DNA of 19,839 bases from an uncultured Clostridium sp. (GTDB lineage Bacteria; Bacillota; Clostridia; Peptostreptococcales; Peptostreptococcaceae). The notes under the pieces were generated by a model. It was given only the letters and a program-made list of their open reading frames with translations. It ran no database searches and was not told the DNA's origin. Within the stretch, counting starts at the first letter, position 1, and every line of letters starts with the position of its first letter. The stretch covers positions 1 through 19,839 of the forward strand of contig URRU01000013.1 in NCBI GenBank assembly GCA_900550335.1. The letters are read 5' to 3'. Positions 7,727 through 13,911 of the stretch are shown here, piece by piece. Position numbers and translations under genes: made by a program.

Positions 7727-8146
7727 ATGAAGCAGATGTTAAAGGAATTTAAGGAATTTATTAGCCGTGGAAATGTAATGGATATGGCAGTAGGTATCAT
7801 TATAGGTGGTGCGTTTACAGGTATTGTAAATTCTTTTGTAAATGACATTATAAACCCTATAATAGGTATTTTTGGAGGAATGAACTTTAGCGACTTAAAA
7901 TGGAACATAGTTGGAGATGTTACTTTAAACTATGGAAGCTTCATAACAGCAGTTATCAATTTCTTGATAATGGCTGCAGTACTATTTGTTATAATTAAGT
8001 TTATGAATAAATTTTCTGCTAAGCTAGTTATCAAGAAAACAGATGAAGAAGAACAGGCAGCACCTACTACAAAAGTATGTCCGTTCTGTAAAACAGAAAT
8101 AGCAATAGATGCGACAAGATGTCCACATTGTACATCAAATTTATAA
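7727..8146 (+). CDS. mscL: Large-conductance mechanosensitive channel MscL with C-terminal zinc ribbon
   Basis: MscL is the pentameric membrane channel that opens under extreme tension to release solutes on osmotic downshock. The protein has 139 residues. Residues 1-50 carry the family pattern KEFKEFISRGNVMDMAVGII and the pore-lining TM1 (about 19-45, GGAFTGIVNSFVNDIINP). TM2 spans about 72-92. After the short cytoplasmic linker (KKTDEEEQAAP), the end is a zinc ribbon with paired cysteines CPFC (118, 121) and CPHC (132, 135), replacing the usual C-terminal helical bundle sequence. The start at ATG 7727 follows GAGGGAG (7713-7719) and matches the conserved N-terminus; the in-frame ATG at 7709 would lie ahead of that ribosome binding site. 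Its final codons and stop form part of the large inverted repeat that follows. Confidence 0.95.
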   Translation: MKQMLKEFKEFISRGNVMDMAVGIIIGGAFTGIVNSFVNDIINPIIGIFGGMNFSDLKWNIVGDVTLNYGSFITAVINFLIMAAVLFVIIKFMNKFSAKLVIKKTDEEEQAAPTTKVCPFCKTEIAIDATRCPHCTSNL

Positions 8147-8293
8147 AGTAGAAGGACAAGAGATATAAAGGCTCTCGCTCCAGGCTTCAGCGCCCCACAC
8201 TGTTAGAGTAACACATTTAGCAGTTGTGGGGCGCTTGCAGTATTGTCGCATACGAGCCTTTATATCTCTTGTCCTAAGTTTGTAAATTTGATG
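8133..8293. repeat. Large nested inverted repeat between convergent mscL and tmcAL
   Basis: Three levels of symmetry share one centre. The outermost is an 11-bp perfect pair, CATCAAATTTA (8133-8143) and TAAATTTGATG (8283-8293); its left half includes the last mscL codons. The middle level is a 22-bp perfect pair (8153-8174 and 8254-8275), beginning AGGACAAGAG and ending AAAGGCTC in the left arm. The inner level is GC-rich, AGCGCCCCACA (8189-8199) with TGTGGGGCGCT (8225-8235), continuing after a one-base bulge into CTG/CAG around an 18-nt apical region. Unpaired bubbles of 14 and 18 nt separate the middle and inner stems. There is no open reading frame and no clean T-run on either side. Possible readings: a miniature inverted-repeat element, a bidirectional terminator or 3' RNA stabiliser, or a structured RNA. 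No target-site duplication is evident. Confidence 0.85.
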
Positions 8294-8322
8294 ATACGGT
8301 AAAAAATATATTGTAATAAAGT

Positions 8323-9747
8323 TTATCTTACGTATATCGGTTTTATAAAGTAGTCCATGGATCCTTTTAAAAGGGATCTATTTTTTTTGTAGTAAATTGT
8401 GTTGTATAAGTCTGTGCATTTTATGTCGTTTTCTATTAGGAATTTAAATTTTTCATCGTCCATGAAGTGTTCTATTTCTGAGAATTTGTTTATTATTTTT
8501 ATTTCAGATGATTTTTTTATTTCTCTTATGATTTCTCTACCTTTTGAGTTAAATGCTAAGATTCTTACATAAGGTATAGTGTCTATTTTTTTTGCAAATT
8601 CCATATCTTCTTTTGTAACGCCTAAAAGTATGTTGTTTAGGCATCTTTTTATTCTTGTCATGGTATATCTTTTAGATTTTATTAGATTCAATAAATCATC
8701 ATAATCTTTTGCTACAAGTGCAGATTTGAATATTTTATTTTCTATTCCCTCAGAAATGTCAAAATACGATTCTAAATTCTTTTTATCTCTAATTATAGTT
8801 GATATAAGTGTTTCAAAAAAGTACTCAGGATACATCGGGAAGAATCCTTTTTCTATATTTAAGGTAACCATATTTAAAGTGGATTCAGGTATTGAATTAG
8901 TTATATCATCGCAATTTTTTATGCTTTTAACTAGGTTATTTATATATTCTAAATTATTTATCTCTAAACTAGAGGAATCTTCATTAGATATTATTTCATG
9001 TAGTTTTCTTACAGCGGTTGCAGAATTTATGTTTCCAGATATTTCCTCAGAATTGTATTCAGACCGAATTCTTCCTATTGTAAAGGGCTTTATATTGCTT
9101 TTTAATGATATTAGTTGCTTTATGTACTCAATTCCTAAAATATTGTTTGAAGAGCTTAAAATACTATTAAGTCTTTCCTCAGATAAATCCATATCTTTAA
9201 AATTATTTTCAATTATAAAATCTTGAAAATTTATACAATCAACTTGAGAATTTATACAATCAACTTGGGGCTTTATATATTCAAATTTAGAATTTATGTA
9301 GTCAAATAAAGCTTTATTTCTAGCAGTTGGAAATAACATACCCTCGCTTAGATACAATGATAGCTTTTCTTTAAACTCTTTAGGCTCTGAGCAGAGAATA
9401 GAGGCTATAAGATACAGTGCATCTATATTTCCTTCTTCACTTCCAAAGCAAATTGAATCCACACACCCCAAAGAATTTAAAAGAGAAACAGAGCCTTTAG
9501 CAAAAAGTTCTGCACTTTGTGATGCATATATTGAGGGTAGCTCTACAACTAAATCCACTCCTGATTCAACTGCGGCCTTTGCCCTAGAAAATTTATCAAA
9601 TAAAGCAGGTTCTCCTCTTTGAATAAAATTCCCACTCATAACAGCGATTGAAGCATCGGCATTTGTTTTTTCTAAAGAATTTTGTAAATGATATATATGA
9701 CCGTTATGAAACGGATTGTACTCGACAATTAGACCTGTTACATTCAT
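8323..9747 (-). CDS. tmcAL: tRNA(Met) cytidine acetate ligase TmcAL (YlbM family)
   Basis: TmcAL makes N4-acetylcytidine at the wobble base C34 of elongator tRNA-Met, using acetate and ATP through an acetyl-adenylate. The N-terminal nucleotidyltransferase-like domain shows [16 protein letters not shown] (5-20) with the HxGH-type motif His14-His17, then [16 protein letters not shown] (37-52), VVELP (67-71) and GSEEGN (102-107). The later family segments TIGRIRSEY and SATAVRKLH are present. I start at ATG 9747: it gives the conserved MNVTGLI N-terminus and follows AGGAG (9762-9758 on the complement) by 10 bases; the frame is open for 32 more codons without a better signal. The 474 residues exceed the roughly 415 of Bacillus YlbM. 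Part of the excess is a heptapeptide repeat at 151-177 (INSQVDC units). It is divergent from ackA, whose product generates acetate. Confidence 0.93.
   Translation of the reverse strand: MNVTGLIVEYNPFHNGHIYHLQNSLEKTNADASIAVMSGNFIQRGEPALFDKFSRAKAAVESGVDLVVELPSIYASQSAELFAKGSVSLLNSLGCVDSICFGSEEGNIDALYLIASILCSEPKEFKEKLSLYLSEGMLFPTARNKALFDYINSKFEYIKPQVDCINSQVDCINFQDFIIENNFKDMDLSEERLNSILSSSNNILGIEYIKQLISLKSNIKPFTIGRIRSEYNSEEISGNINSATAVRKLHEIISNEDSSSLEINNLEYINNLVKSIKNCDDITNSIPESTLNMVTLNIEKGFFPMYPEYFFETLISTIIRDKKNLESYFDISEGIENKIFKSALVAKDYDDLLNLIKSKRYTMTRIKRCLNNILLGVTKEDMEFAKKIDTIPYVRILAFNSKGREIIREIKKSSEIKIINKFSEIEHFMDDEKFKFLIENDIKCTDLYNTIYYKKNRSLLKGSMDYFIKPIYVR
9228..9269 (-). repeat. 21-bp tandem repeat inside tmcAL
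   Basis: Two adjacent 21-bp units (9228-9248 and 9249-9269) differ at one base. Each encodes one copy of the heptapeptide INSQVDC or a close variant. Two more degenerate heptads ([14 protein letters not shown]) precede them in the protein. Because the unit is a multiple of three, copy-number change by slippage keeps the frame. Confidence 0.85.
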
Positions 9748-9890
9748 AAAAATTAAACTCCTTTTCAAAAAATTTCTACTAATAAAAAAAGTATAACTCA
9801 TGTGAATGAAATAAAAAAGGAAAAAGACTTTAAATTTACGCAAAAAAATGATATATTAGTAATGTTAATTCGGTTTTTATATAAGTAAAA

Positions 9891-9920
9891 GTTGTAGTAT
9901 ATTTAGATAAATATTGCAAC
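9891..9920. promoter_or_regulatory. Imperfect dyad in the tmcAL-ackA divergent control region
   Basis: GTTGTAGTAT (9891-9900) and ATATTGCAAC (9911-9920) form a dyad with ten-base arms and a ten-base spacer; eight of ten arm positions are complementary and two are G-T. It lies 34 bases before the ackA start. The geometry suits a dimeric regulator, but I cannot match it to a known family. No consensus promoter is clear in the 207-base divergent region. Confidence 0.45.
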
Positions 9921-9954
9921 ATAAAAAGACAATAAATTTCTGGAGGGATAAATA

Positions 9955-11151
9955 ATGAAAATATTAGTTTTAAACTGCGGTAGTTCATCATTAAAATATC
10001 AGTTAATAGATATGGAAAATGAATCAGTTTTATGTAAAGGTTTAGTTGAAAGAATAGGAATAGAAGGTTCTGTTCTTAAACATGAAAAAGAAGGTTTAGC
10101 AGACAAATATGTTGTTGAACAGCCAATGAAAGACCACAAAGATGCTATACAGCTTGTATTAGACGCTGTTGCTGACGAAAAAGTTGGAGCAGTTAAAGAT
10201 ATGAAAGAAATAGATGCAGTAGGTCACAGAGTTGTTCATGGTGGAGAAAAATTCGCATCTTCAGCAGTAATAACACCAGAAGTAGAAGAAGCTTTAAAAG
10301 AATGTATAGACTTAGCTCCTCTACACAACCCAGCAAACTTAATGGGAATAGATGCTTGTAGAGCAATATTACCAGATGTTCCAATGGTAGGTGTATTCGA
10401 TACAGCTTTCCATCAGACAATGCCTAAATCATCATTCTTATATGGACTTCCATACGAATTATATACTAAATACGGAGTAAGAAGATACGGATTCCACGGT
10501 ACTTCTCACAACTACGTATCTAAGAGAGCAGCAGAAATGCTAGGAAAAGACATAAAAGACCTTAAAATAGTAACTTGCCACTTAGGAAACGGTGCTTCTA
10601 TAGCAGCTGTAGATGGTGGAAAATGTGTAGATACTTCTATGGGATTCACTCCACTTGAAGGTTTAATAATGGGAACTAGATGTGGTGACATAGACCCAGC
10701 TATATTACCATTCTTAATGAGAAAAGAAGGATTAGACGCAGATGGTCTTGATAAATTAATGAACAAAGAATCTGGTGTATACGGAATGACTGGTATATCT
10801 TCAGACTTCAGAGATATAGAATCAGCAGCTAACGAAGGAAACGAATTAGCTCAGGCTACTTTAGATGCTTATGTTAAAAAAGTTCAGAAATACATAGGAT
10901 CTTACGCAGCAGAAATGAACGGATTAGATGCAGTTGTATTCACAGCTGGTGTTGGTGAAAACGGAATAGGAATAAGAGCTGAAATAGCTTCTAACATGGA
11001 ATTCTTAGGAATGAAATTAGATGCAGAAGCTAACAACGTTAGAGGAAAAGAAACTGTAATATCTACAGAAGACTCTAAAGTTAAAATGTTATTAATACCA
11101 ACTAACGAAGAATTAATGATAGCTAGAGATACTTTAGCATTAGTAAAATAG
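9955..11151 (+). CDS. ackA: Acetate kinase
   Basis: AckA interconverts acetyl phosphate plus ADP with acetate plus ATP, the substrate-level phosphorylation step of acetate fermentation. The 398-residue length is standard. Active-site landmarks are all visible: Asn7 in [13 protein letters not shown], Arg92 in [12 protein letters not shown], Asp149 in [12 protein letters not shown], His181 in [12 protein letters not shown], the phosphate/adenosine segment HLGNGAS (209-215), Arg242 in GTRCGDIDP, the GVGENG loop (332-337) and Glu385 near the end. The ATG follows GGAGGG (9942-9947). Codon choice is biased (all Gln as CAG, many C-ending codons), as expected for a highly expressed enzyme. No pta gene is next to it, and no convincing terminator follows, only a short palindrome at 11185-11200. 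It is divergent from tmcAL, an acetate-consuming enzyme. Confidence 0.98.
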   Translation: MKILVLNCGSSSLKYQLIDMENESVLCKGLVERIGIEGSVLKHEKEGLADKYVVEQPMKDHKDAIQLVLDAVADEKVGAVKDMKEIDAVGHRVVHGGEKFASSAVITPEVEEALKECIDLAPLHNPANLMGIDACRAILPDVPMVGVFDTAFHQTMPKSSFLYGLPYELYTKYGVRRYGFHGTSHNYVSKRAAEMLGKDIKDLKIVTCHLGNGASIAAVDGGKCVDTSMGFTPLEGLIMGTRCGDIDPAILPFLMRKEGLDADGLDKLMNKESGVYGMTGISSDFRDIESAANEGNELAQATLDAYVKKVQKYIGSYAAEMNGLDAVVFTAGVGENGIGIRAEIASNMEFLGMKLDAEANNVRGKETVISTEDSKVKMLLIPTNEELMIARDTLALVK

Positions 11152-11220
11152 TTATTATTAGTCGATTGATTAGTAAAAGTGGCTATTTAGGAGCCTAAAT
11201 ACATAAATTTTAAACAAAAT

Positions 11221-11282
11221 TTTACCTATCAAGTAAAAATACTTGACAAACAAATTTATGATTTGTATAATAATTAGGTAAA
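11221..11282. promoter_or_regulatory. Nested dyads enclosing the yceD-rpmF promoter
   Basis: An outer 8-bp inverted repeat, TTTACCTA (11221-11228) and TAGGTAAA (11275-11282), encloses two smaller perfect dyads. The first is TCAAGTA-AAAA-TACTTGA (11229-11246), covering most of the -35 box. The second is ACAAAT-TTATG-ATTTGT (11250-11266), filling the spacer and touching the -10. As single strands these would fold as a three-way junction. The first dyad is placed like a repressor operator. Confidence 0.6.
11243..11271 (+). promoter_or_regulatory. Perfect sigma-A promoter for yceD-rpmF
   Basis: TTGACA (11243-11248), a 17-base spacer and TATAAT (11266-11271) match the housekeeping consensus at every position. 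The expected transcription start is near 11278, giving a short leader before the yceD ribosome binding site. This is the only fully consensus promoter in the window. Confidence 0.93.
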
Positions 11283-11300
11283 TGCAAAGAGGTGAGCTTT

Positions 11301-11834
11301 ATGATAATTAATGTCGACAAACTACGCGGAAAAGAAATTGATAAAATTGACTTGAATTTTTGCGAAGAAATTGATACTATTAGTTACTGTGATGAAAAAT
11401 ATAAATTGGCTTCACCTATTGAAGTTACGGGAAAAATAACTCGTAACGGTAAAGAACTGTATATAAATTCAGATGTTAAGATGACTGTTGTGGACAGATG
11501 TTCAAGATGTCTTGAAGAAGTTGAGCTTCCTTTAGAGTTCAATATACAGGGATTTATAGTGCAGGAGAACAATTATACTGAGGATGAATATGAAGAATTC
11601 GATGCATTTATTGTAGGGGACTATGAAAATGTAGACCTTTTAGAAATAATAGCTCAGAATTTAGAGTTTAATATGCCTCATAAAGTTCTTTGTGGTGAAG
11701 ATTGTAAGGGTCTTTGCCCAGGATGTGGAGCAAACCTTAATAAAGAGGATTGCAGATGCAGCGAAAAGATAAATGACGAGGATAATATTGATCCACGTTT
11801 TGCTAAATTAAAAGAATTACTGAAAAATGAATAA
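11301..11834 (+). CDS. yceD: YceD/DUF177 family protein (23S rRNA accumulation)
   Basis: A 177-residue member of the DUF177/YceD family, which in E. coli is needed for 23S rRNA accumulation and is almost always encoded next to rpmF. Visible features are a central CSRC pair (Cys67, Cys70) in VVDRCSRCLEEVELPL and a C-terminal cysteine cluster at 131-153 (C131, C135, C139, C142, C151, C153) around KGLCPGCG, a probable zinc site that is common in Gram-positive members. The C-terminal DPRFAKLKELL is a family hallmark. I start at ATG 11301, behind AGAGGTGAG (11288-11296); an in-frame GTG at 11292 lies inside that binding site. It begins about 25 bases downstream of the predicted transcription start and is followed 16 bases later by rpmF. 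Confidence 0.9.
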   Translation: MIINVDKLRGKEIDKIDLNFCEEIDTISYCDEKYKLASPIEVTGKITRNGKELYINSDVKMTVVDRCSRCLEEVELPLEFNIQGFIVQENNYTEDEYEEFDAFIVGDYENVDLLEIIAQNLEFNMPHKVLCGEDCKGLCPGCGANLNKEDCRCSEKINDEDNIDPRFAKLKELLKNE

Positions 11835-11850
11835 AGAGGAGGTGTCCTAA

Positions 11851-12027
11851 ATGGCAGTACCAAAGAGAAAAACTTCTAAATCAAAAAGAGATATGAGAAG
11901 AGCAGCTAACTCAAAAATGGTTGCACCAGGTTTCGTAGAATGCCCACAGTGTCATGAACCAAAATTACCACACAGAGTTTGCCCTGATTGTGGATATTAC
12001 AAAGGTAAAGAAATCGTAGAAAAATAA
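11851..12027 (+). CDS. rpmF: 50S ribosomal protein L32
   Basis: A 58-residue protein that begins [18 protein letters not shown], the diagnostic L32 N-terminus, after the strong ribosome binding site GAGGAGGTG (11837-11845). It has the four-cysteine zinc-ribbon form, CPQC and CPDC, rather than the cysteine-free paralogue. L32 is a small structural protein of the large ribosomal subunit. It is the second gene of the yceD-rpmF transcript, an arrangement seen across bacteria, and is closed by a terminator 22 bases downstream. In many species rpmF is also linked to plsX and fab genes, as here, tying ribosome and lipid synthesis by position, although the terminator and a new promoter separate them. 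Confidence 0.97.
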   Translation: MAVPKRKTSKSKRDMRRAANSKMVAPGFVECPQCHEPKLPHRVCPDCGYYKGKEIVEK

Positions 12028-12049
12028 TAAGTTTACAAATAGAAAAAAG

Positions 12050-12077
12050 CATGTAGAGTAATCTACATGTTTTTTTT
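12050..12077 (+). terminator. Rho-independent terminator after rpmF
   Basis: A perfect 8-bp stem, CATGTAGA (12050-12057) and TCTACATG (12062-12069), with a GTAA loop, is followed by eight T (12070-12077). A-rich sequence before the stem could pair with the T-run, so it may also act on the opposite strand. Confidence 0.92.
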
Positions 12078-12102
12078 ATGCATTTTGTTCATTTTTTTGT
12101 AC

Positions 12103-12130
12103 TTGGTCTTAATTTGTGGTAATGTATAAT
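12103..12130 (+). promoter_or_regulatory. Possible upstream promoter P1 of the fapR-fab operon
   Basis: TTGGTC (12103-12108), a 16-base spacer and a perfect TATAAT (12125-12130) could start a transcript with a leader of about 145 bases before fapR. The element lies inside a perfect inverted repeat, GCATTTTG (12080-12087) and CAAAATGC (12147-12154). The -35 match is poor. Confidence 0.35.
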
Positions 12131-12206
12131 TAGGATAATTTTTGTTCAAAATGCTAAGGATATTTTTTTTCTAGGGGTAAATAGAAAAAAAGTGAAAAAT
12201 TAAGTG

Positions 12207-12235
12207 TTGAAAAAAATGAGCATATAATATATACT
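12207..12235 (+). promoter_or_regulatory. Promoter P2 of the fapR-fab operon
   Basis: TTGAAA (12207-12212), a 17-base spacer and TATACT (12230-12235) each differ from consensus by one base. The expected start, near 12242, falls inside the probable FapR operator, the layout expected for autorepression. A second -10-like TATAAT lies at 12223-12228. Confidence 0.65.
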
Positions 12236-12238
12236 ACT

Positions 12239-12257
12239 ATTAGTAGCTGGTCATAAA
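12239..12257. promoter_or_regulatory. Probable FapR operator
   Basis: ATTAGTAGCTGGTCATAAA resembles the FapR box as I recall it (ATTAGTACC...TACTAAT type); 15 of 19 positions agree with ATTAGTACCTGGTACTAAT, with the left half nearly intact. It overlaps the predicted start of transcription of fapR itself. The left half also joins a palindrome, CTACTA-T-TAGTAG (12234-12246), and the right half is the first of two 12-base direct repeats (CTGGTCATAAAA, CTGGCTATAAAT; 12247-12270). Identification rests on a remembered consensus plus the adjacent fapR gene. Confidence 0.6.
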
Positions 12258-12282
12258 ACTGGCTATAAATTTTGGAGGTAAC

Positions 12283-12840
12283 ATGAAAAAGAGAAGTAAA
12301 GTTCAGAGACAGAAGGAACTTGTCGATATGTTAAAGACAGATCCGTTCTACACAGACGAAGAACTTGCGGAAGTATTCAGTGTCAGTGTACAGACTATCA
12401 GGCTAGACCGTATGAGTCTGAATATTCCAGAACTCAGAGAAAGAGTTAAAAACATAGCTGAATCACAGAGCACAAAGGTAAGAACCTTAGGTATGAAAGA
12501 GATAACAGGAGAAATAATAGACATATCTGTAGGTGAGCTTGGAATTTCGATGCTAGAAGTGAATGAGGATATGATTTACTCTAAGACTGGAACTTTAAAA
12601 GATGCGTATATATTCTCGCTTGCGGAATCGCTAGCGATGGCGATAATAGATACGTCTAAAGTAATAATGAGAGTTGCAAATATAAAATGCATAAAATTTG
12701 TTGAGAAAGGTGATAGACTAATAGCAAAGGCTGAAATTTATAGAAATGTCGACAAAAAGCACTATGTTAAGGTCGTAATCAATAACAAGAAGCAGGAACA
12801 GATTTTTAGAGGCAAATTTATATTTGAAGAAATGGAATAG
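12283..12840 (+). CDS. fapR: Transcription factor FapR (fatty acid and phospholipid synthesis repressor)
   Basis: FapR represses fatty acid and phospholipid genes and is released by malonyl-CoA or malonyl-ACP. The 185-residue length is typical. The N-terminal DeoR-like helix-turn-helix (about 8-60) contains DEELAEVFSVSVQTIRLDRMSLNIPELRERV, with the recognition helix at VSVQTIRLDR. A linker helix leads to a hot-dog ligand-binding domain (about 75-185) that shows EITGEIIDI, the helix region AESLAMAIIDT and closing strands GDRLIAKAEI and FRGKFIF. The ATG follows GGAGG (12274-12278). It is the first gene of the operon it should regulate, and a FapR-like box overlaps its promoter. Its stop is fused with the ribosome binding site of plsX (TAGGAGG), so the genes are tightly coupled. 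Confidence 0.94.
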   Translation: MKKRSKVQRQKELVDMLKTDPFYTDEELAEVFSVSVQTIRLDRMSLNIPELRERVKNIAESQSTKVRTLGMKEITGEIIDISVGELGISMLEVNEDMIYSKTGTLKDAYIFSLAESLAMAIIDTSKVIMRVANIKCIKFVEKGDRLIAKAEIYRNVDKKHYVKVVINNKKQEQIFRGKFIFEEME

Positions 12841-12852
12841 GAGGAATTTAAT

Positions 12853-13887
12853 ATGAGAATAGCTTTAGATGGAATGGGTGGAGACAACGCTCCAATATCA
12901 AATGTTAAAGGGGCAGTCGATGCCATAAATGAATACAAAAATGTAGAATTAATTGTTACAGGAGATAAAGAAATTCTTGAAAAAGAATTTGCAAAATATG
13001 AGTTTGATAAAAATAGACTTGAAATAATACACACAACAGAAGTAGTTGAAAATGAAGACAAACCTGTAAAGGCTATAAGAAGCAAGAAAGATTCTTCAAT
13101 GGTAGTAGCTTTAAGAATGGTTAAAGAAGGTAAAGCAGAGGCTGTTGTTTCAGCAGGAAACACAGGTGCACTTCTTGCTGGTGGACTTTTCGTAGTAGGA
13201 AGAATAAAAGGAATAGACAGACCTTGTCTTTGTCCAGCAATTCCTAATGTAGAAAAAGGAATGACAATAATAGCAGATGGTGGTGCTAATGCCGACTGTA
13301 AACCAAGAAACTTAGTTGAATTTGCTGCAATGTCTGATATATACTCTAAAAAAGTTTTAGGAATAGAAAAACCAAGAGTAGCTATAGCAAATGTTGGAGC
13401 AGAAGAAGGTAAAGGTAACGACTTAGTTAAAAAATCATACGAAGAATTAAAAGGGCTTGATTTAAACTTTATAGGAAATATAGAAGCCAGAGATGTTATA
13501 AATAATAAAACAGACATCATAGTTTGTGATGGATTTACTGGAAATATACTTCTAAAATCCGCTGAAGGTATAGCTCTTTCACTTATGGGATTGATAAAAG
13601 AGACTCTTATGTCTAGTATGAAAGGAAAGCTCGGAGCTCTTTTAATAAAAGACGATCTTAGAAAATTAAAAGCCTATATGGATTATTCAGAATACGGTGG
13701 AGCACCTCTACTAGGAGTTAAAGGTGGAGTAATAAAAGCTCACGGAAGTTCTGATGCTAAAGCAATAAAAAATGCTATAAGACAGGCTATTAAATTTGCT
13801 GAAGGAAATGTTGTTGAAGATATAAAACAGTTTATAGACGAATACAGCAAAAGAGAGAAAGAAGAAGCCAGCGGTGATGAAGAATAA
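12853..13887 (+). CDS. plsX: Phosphate acyltransferase PlsX
   Basis: PlsX converts acyl-ACP plus phosphate to acyl-phosphate, the donor used by the membrane acyltransferase PlsY, and is the junction between fatty acid and phospholipid synthesis. The 344-residue length is slightly above the usual 330, with an acidic tail (SKREKEEASGDEE). Family motifs: MRIALDGMGGDNAP (1-14), VVSAGNTGALLAGG (98-111), the GPNVE-related stretch PNVEKGMTIIADGGAN, and DGFTGNILLKSAEG. It lies 12 bases after fapR and 24 before fabH. Acyl-phosphate is also the product of the FakA pathway, so both routes of fatty acid supply meet at this step. Confidence 0.97.
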   Translation: MRIALDGMGGDNAPISNVKGAVDAINEYKNVELIVTGDKEILEKEFAKYEFDKNRLEIIHTTEVVENEDKPVKAIRSKKDSSMVVALRMVKEGKAEAVVSAGNTGALLAGGLFVVGRIKGIDRPCLCPAIPNVEKGMTIIADGGANADCKPRNLVEFAAMSDIYSKKVLGIEKPRVAIANVGAEEGKGNDLVKKSYEELKGLDLNFIGNIEARDVINNKTDIIVCDGFTGNILLKSAEGIALSLMGLIKETLMSSMKGKLGALLIKDDLRKLKAYMDYSEYGGAPLLGVKGGVIKAHGSSDAKAIKNAIRQAIKFAEGNVVEDIKQFIDEYSKREKEEASGDEE

Positions 13888-13911
13888 AATCACTATGGGA
13901 GAATAGAAAAT

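Noticed and set aside
8133..8293. CRISPR or 6S-like RNA interpretation of the inverted repeat
   Set aside because: There are no direct repeats with spacers. A 6S-like bubble is only a superficial resemblance, with no promoter and none of the conserved bubble sequence that I can identify.
8726..9226. 166-codon plus-strand open frame inside tmcAL
   Set aside because: Antisense to a conserved gene; low-complexity Ile/Ser/Phe composition typical of the reverse of AT-rich coding DNA.
9748..9843. N-terminal extension of tmcAL from ATG 9843 (minus strand)
   Set aside because: It adds 32 hydrophobic, AT-driven residues before the conserved MNVTGLI start, and the clear AGGAG site serves ATG 9747.
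11185..11200. Palindrome ATTTAGG-AG-CCTAAAT as an ackA terminator
   Set aside because: The loop is only two bases and no T-run follows, so it does not fit an intrinsic terminator; left unassigned.
12762..13520. 252-codon open frame on the minus strand across fapR and plsX
   Set aside because: It is the antisense shadow of plsX, with Ser/Leu/Ile-rich content and no motif or ribosome binding site; plsX is unmistakable.
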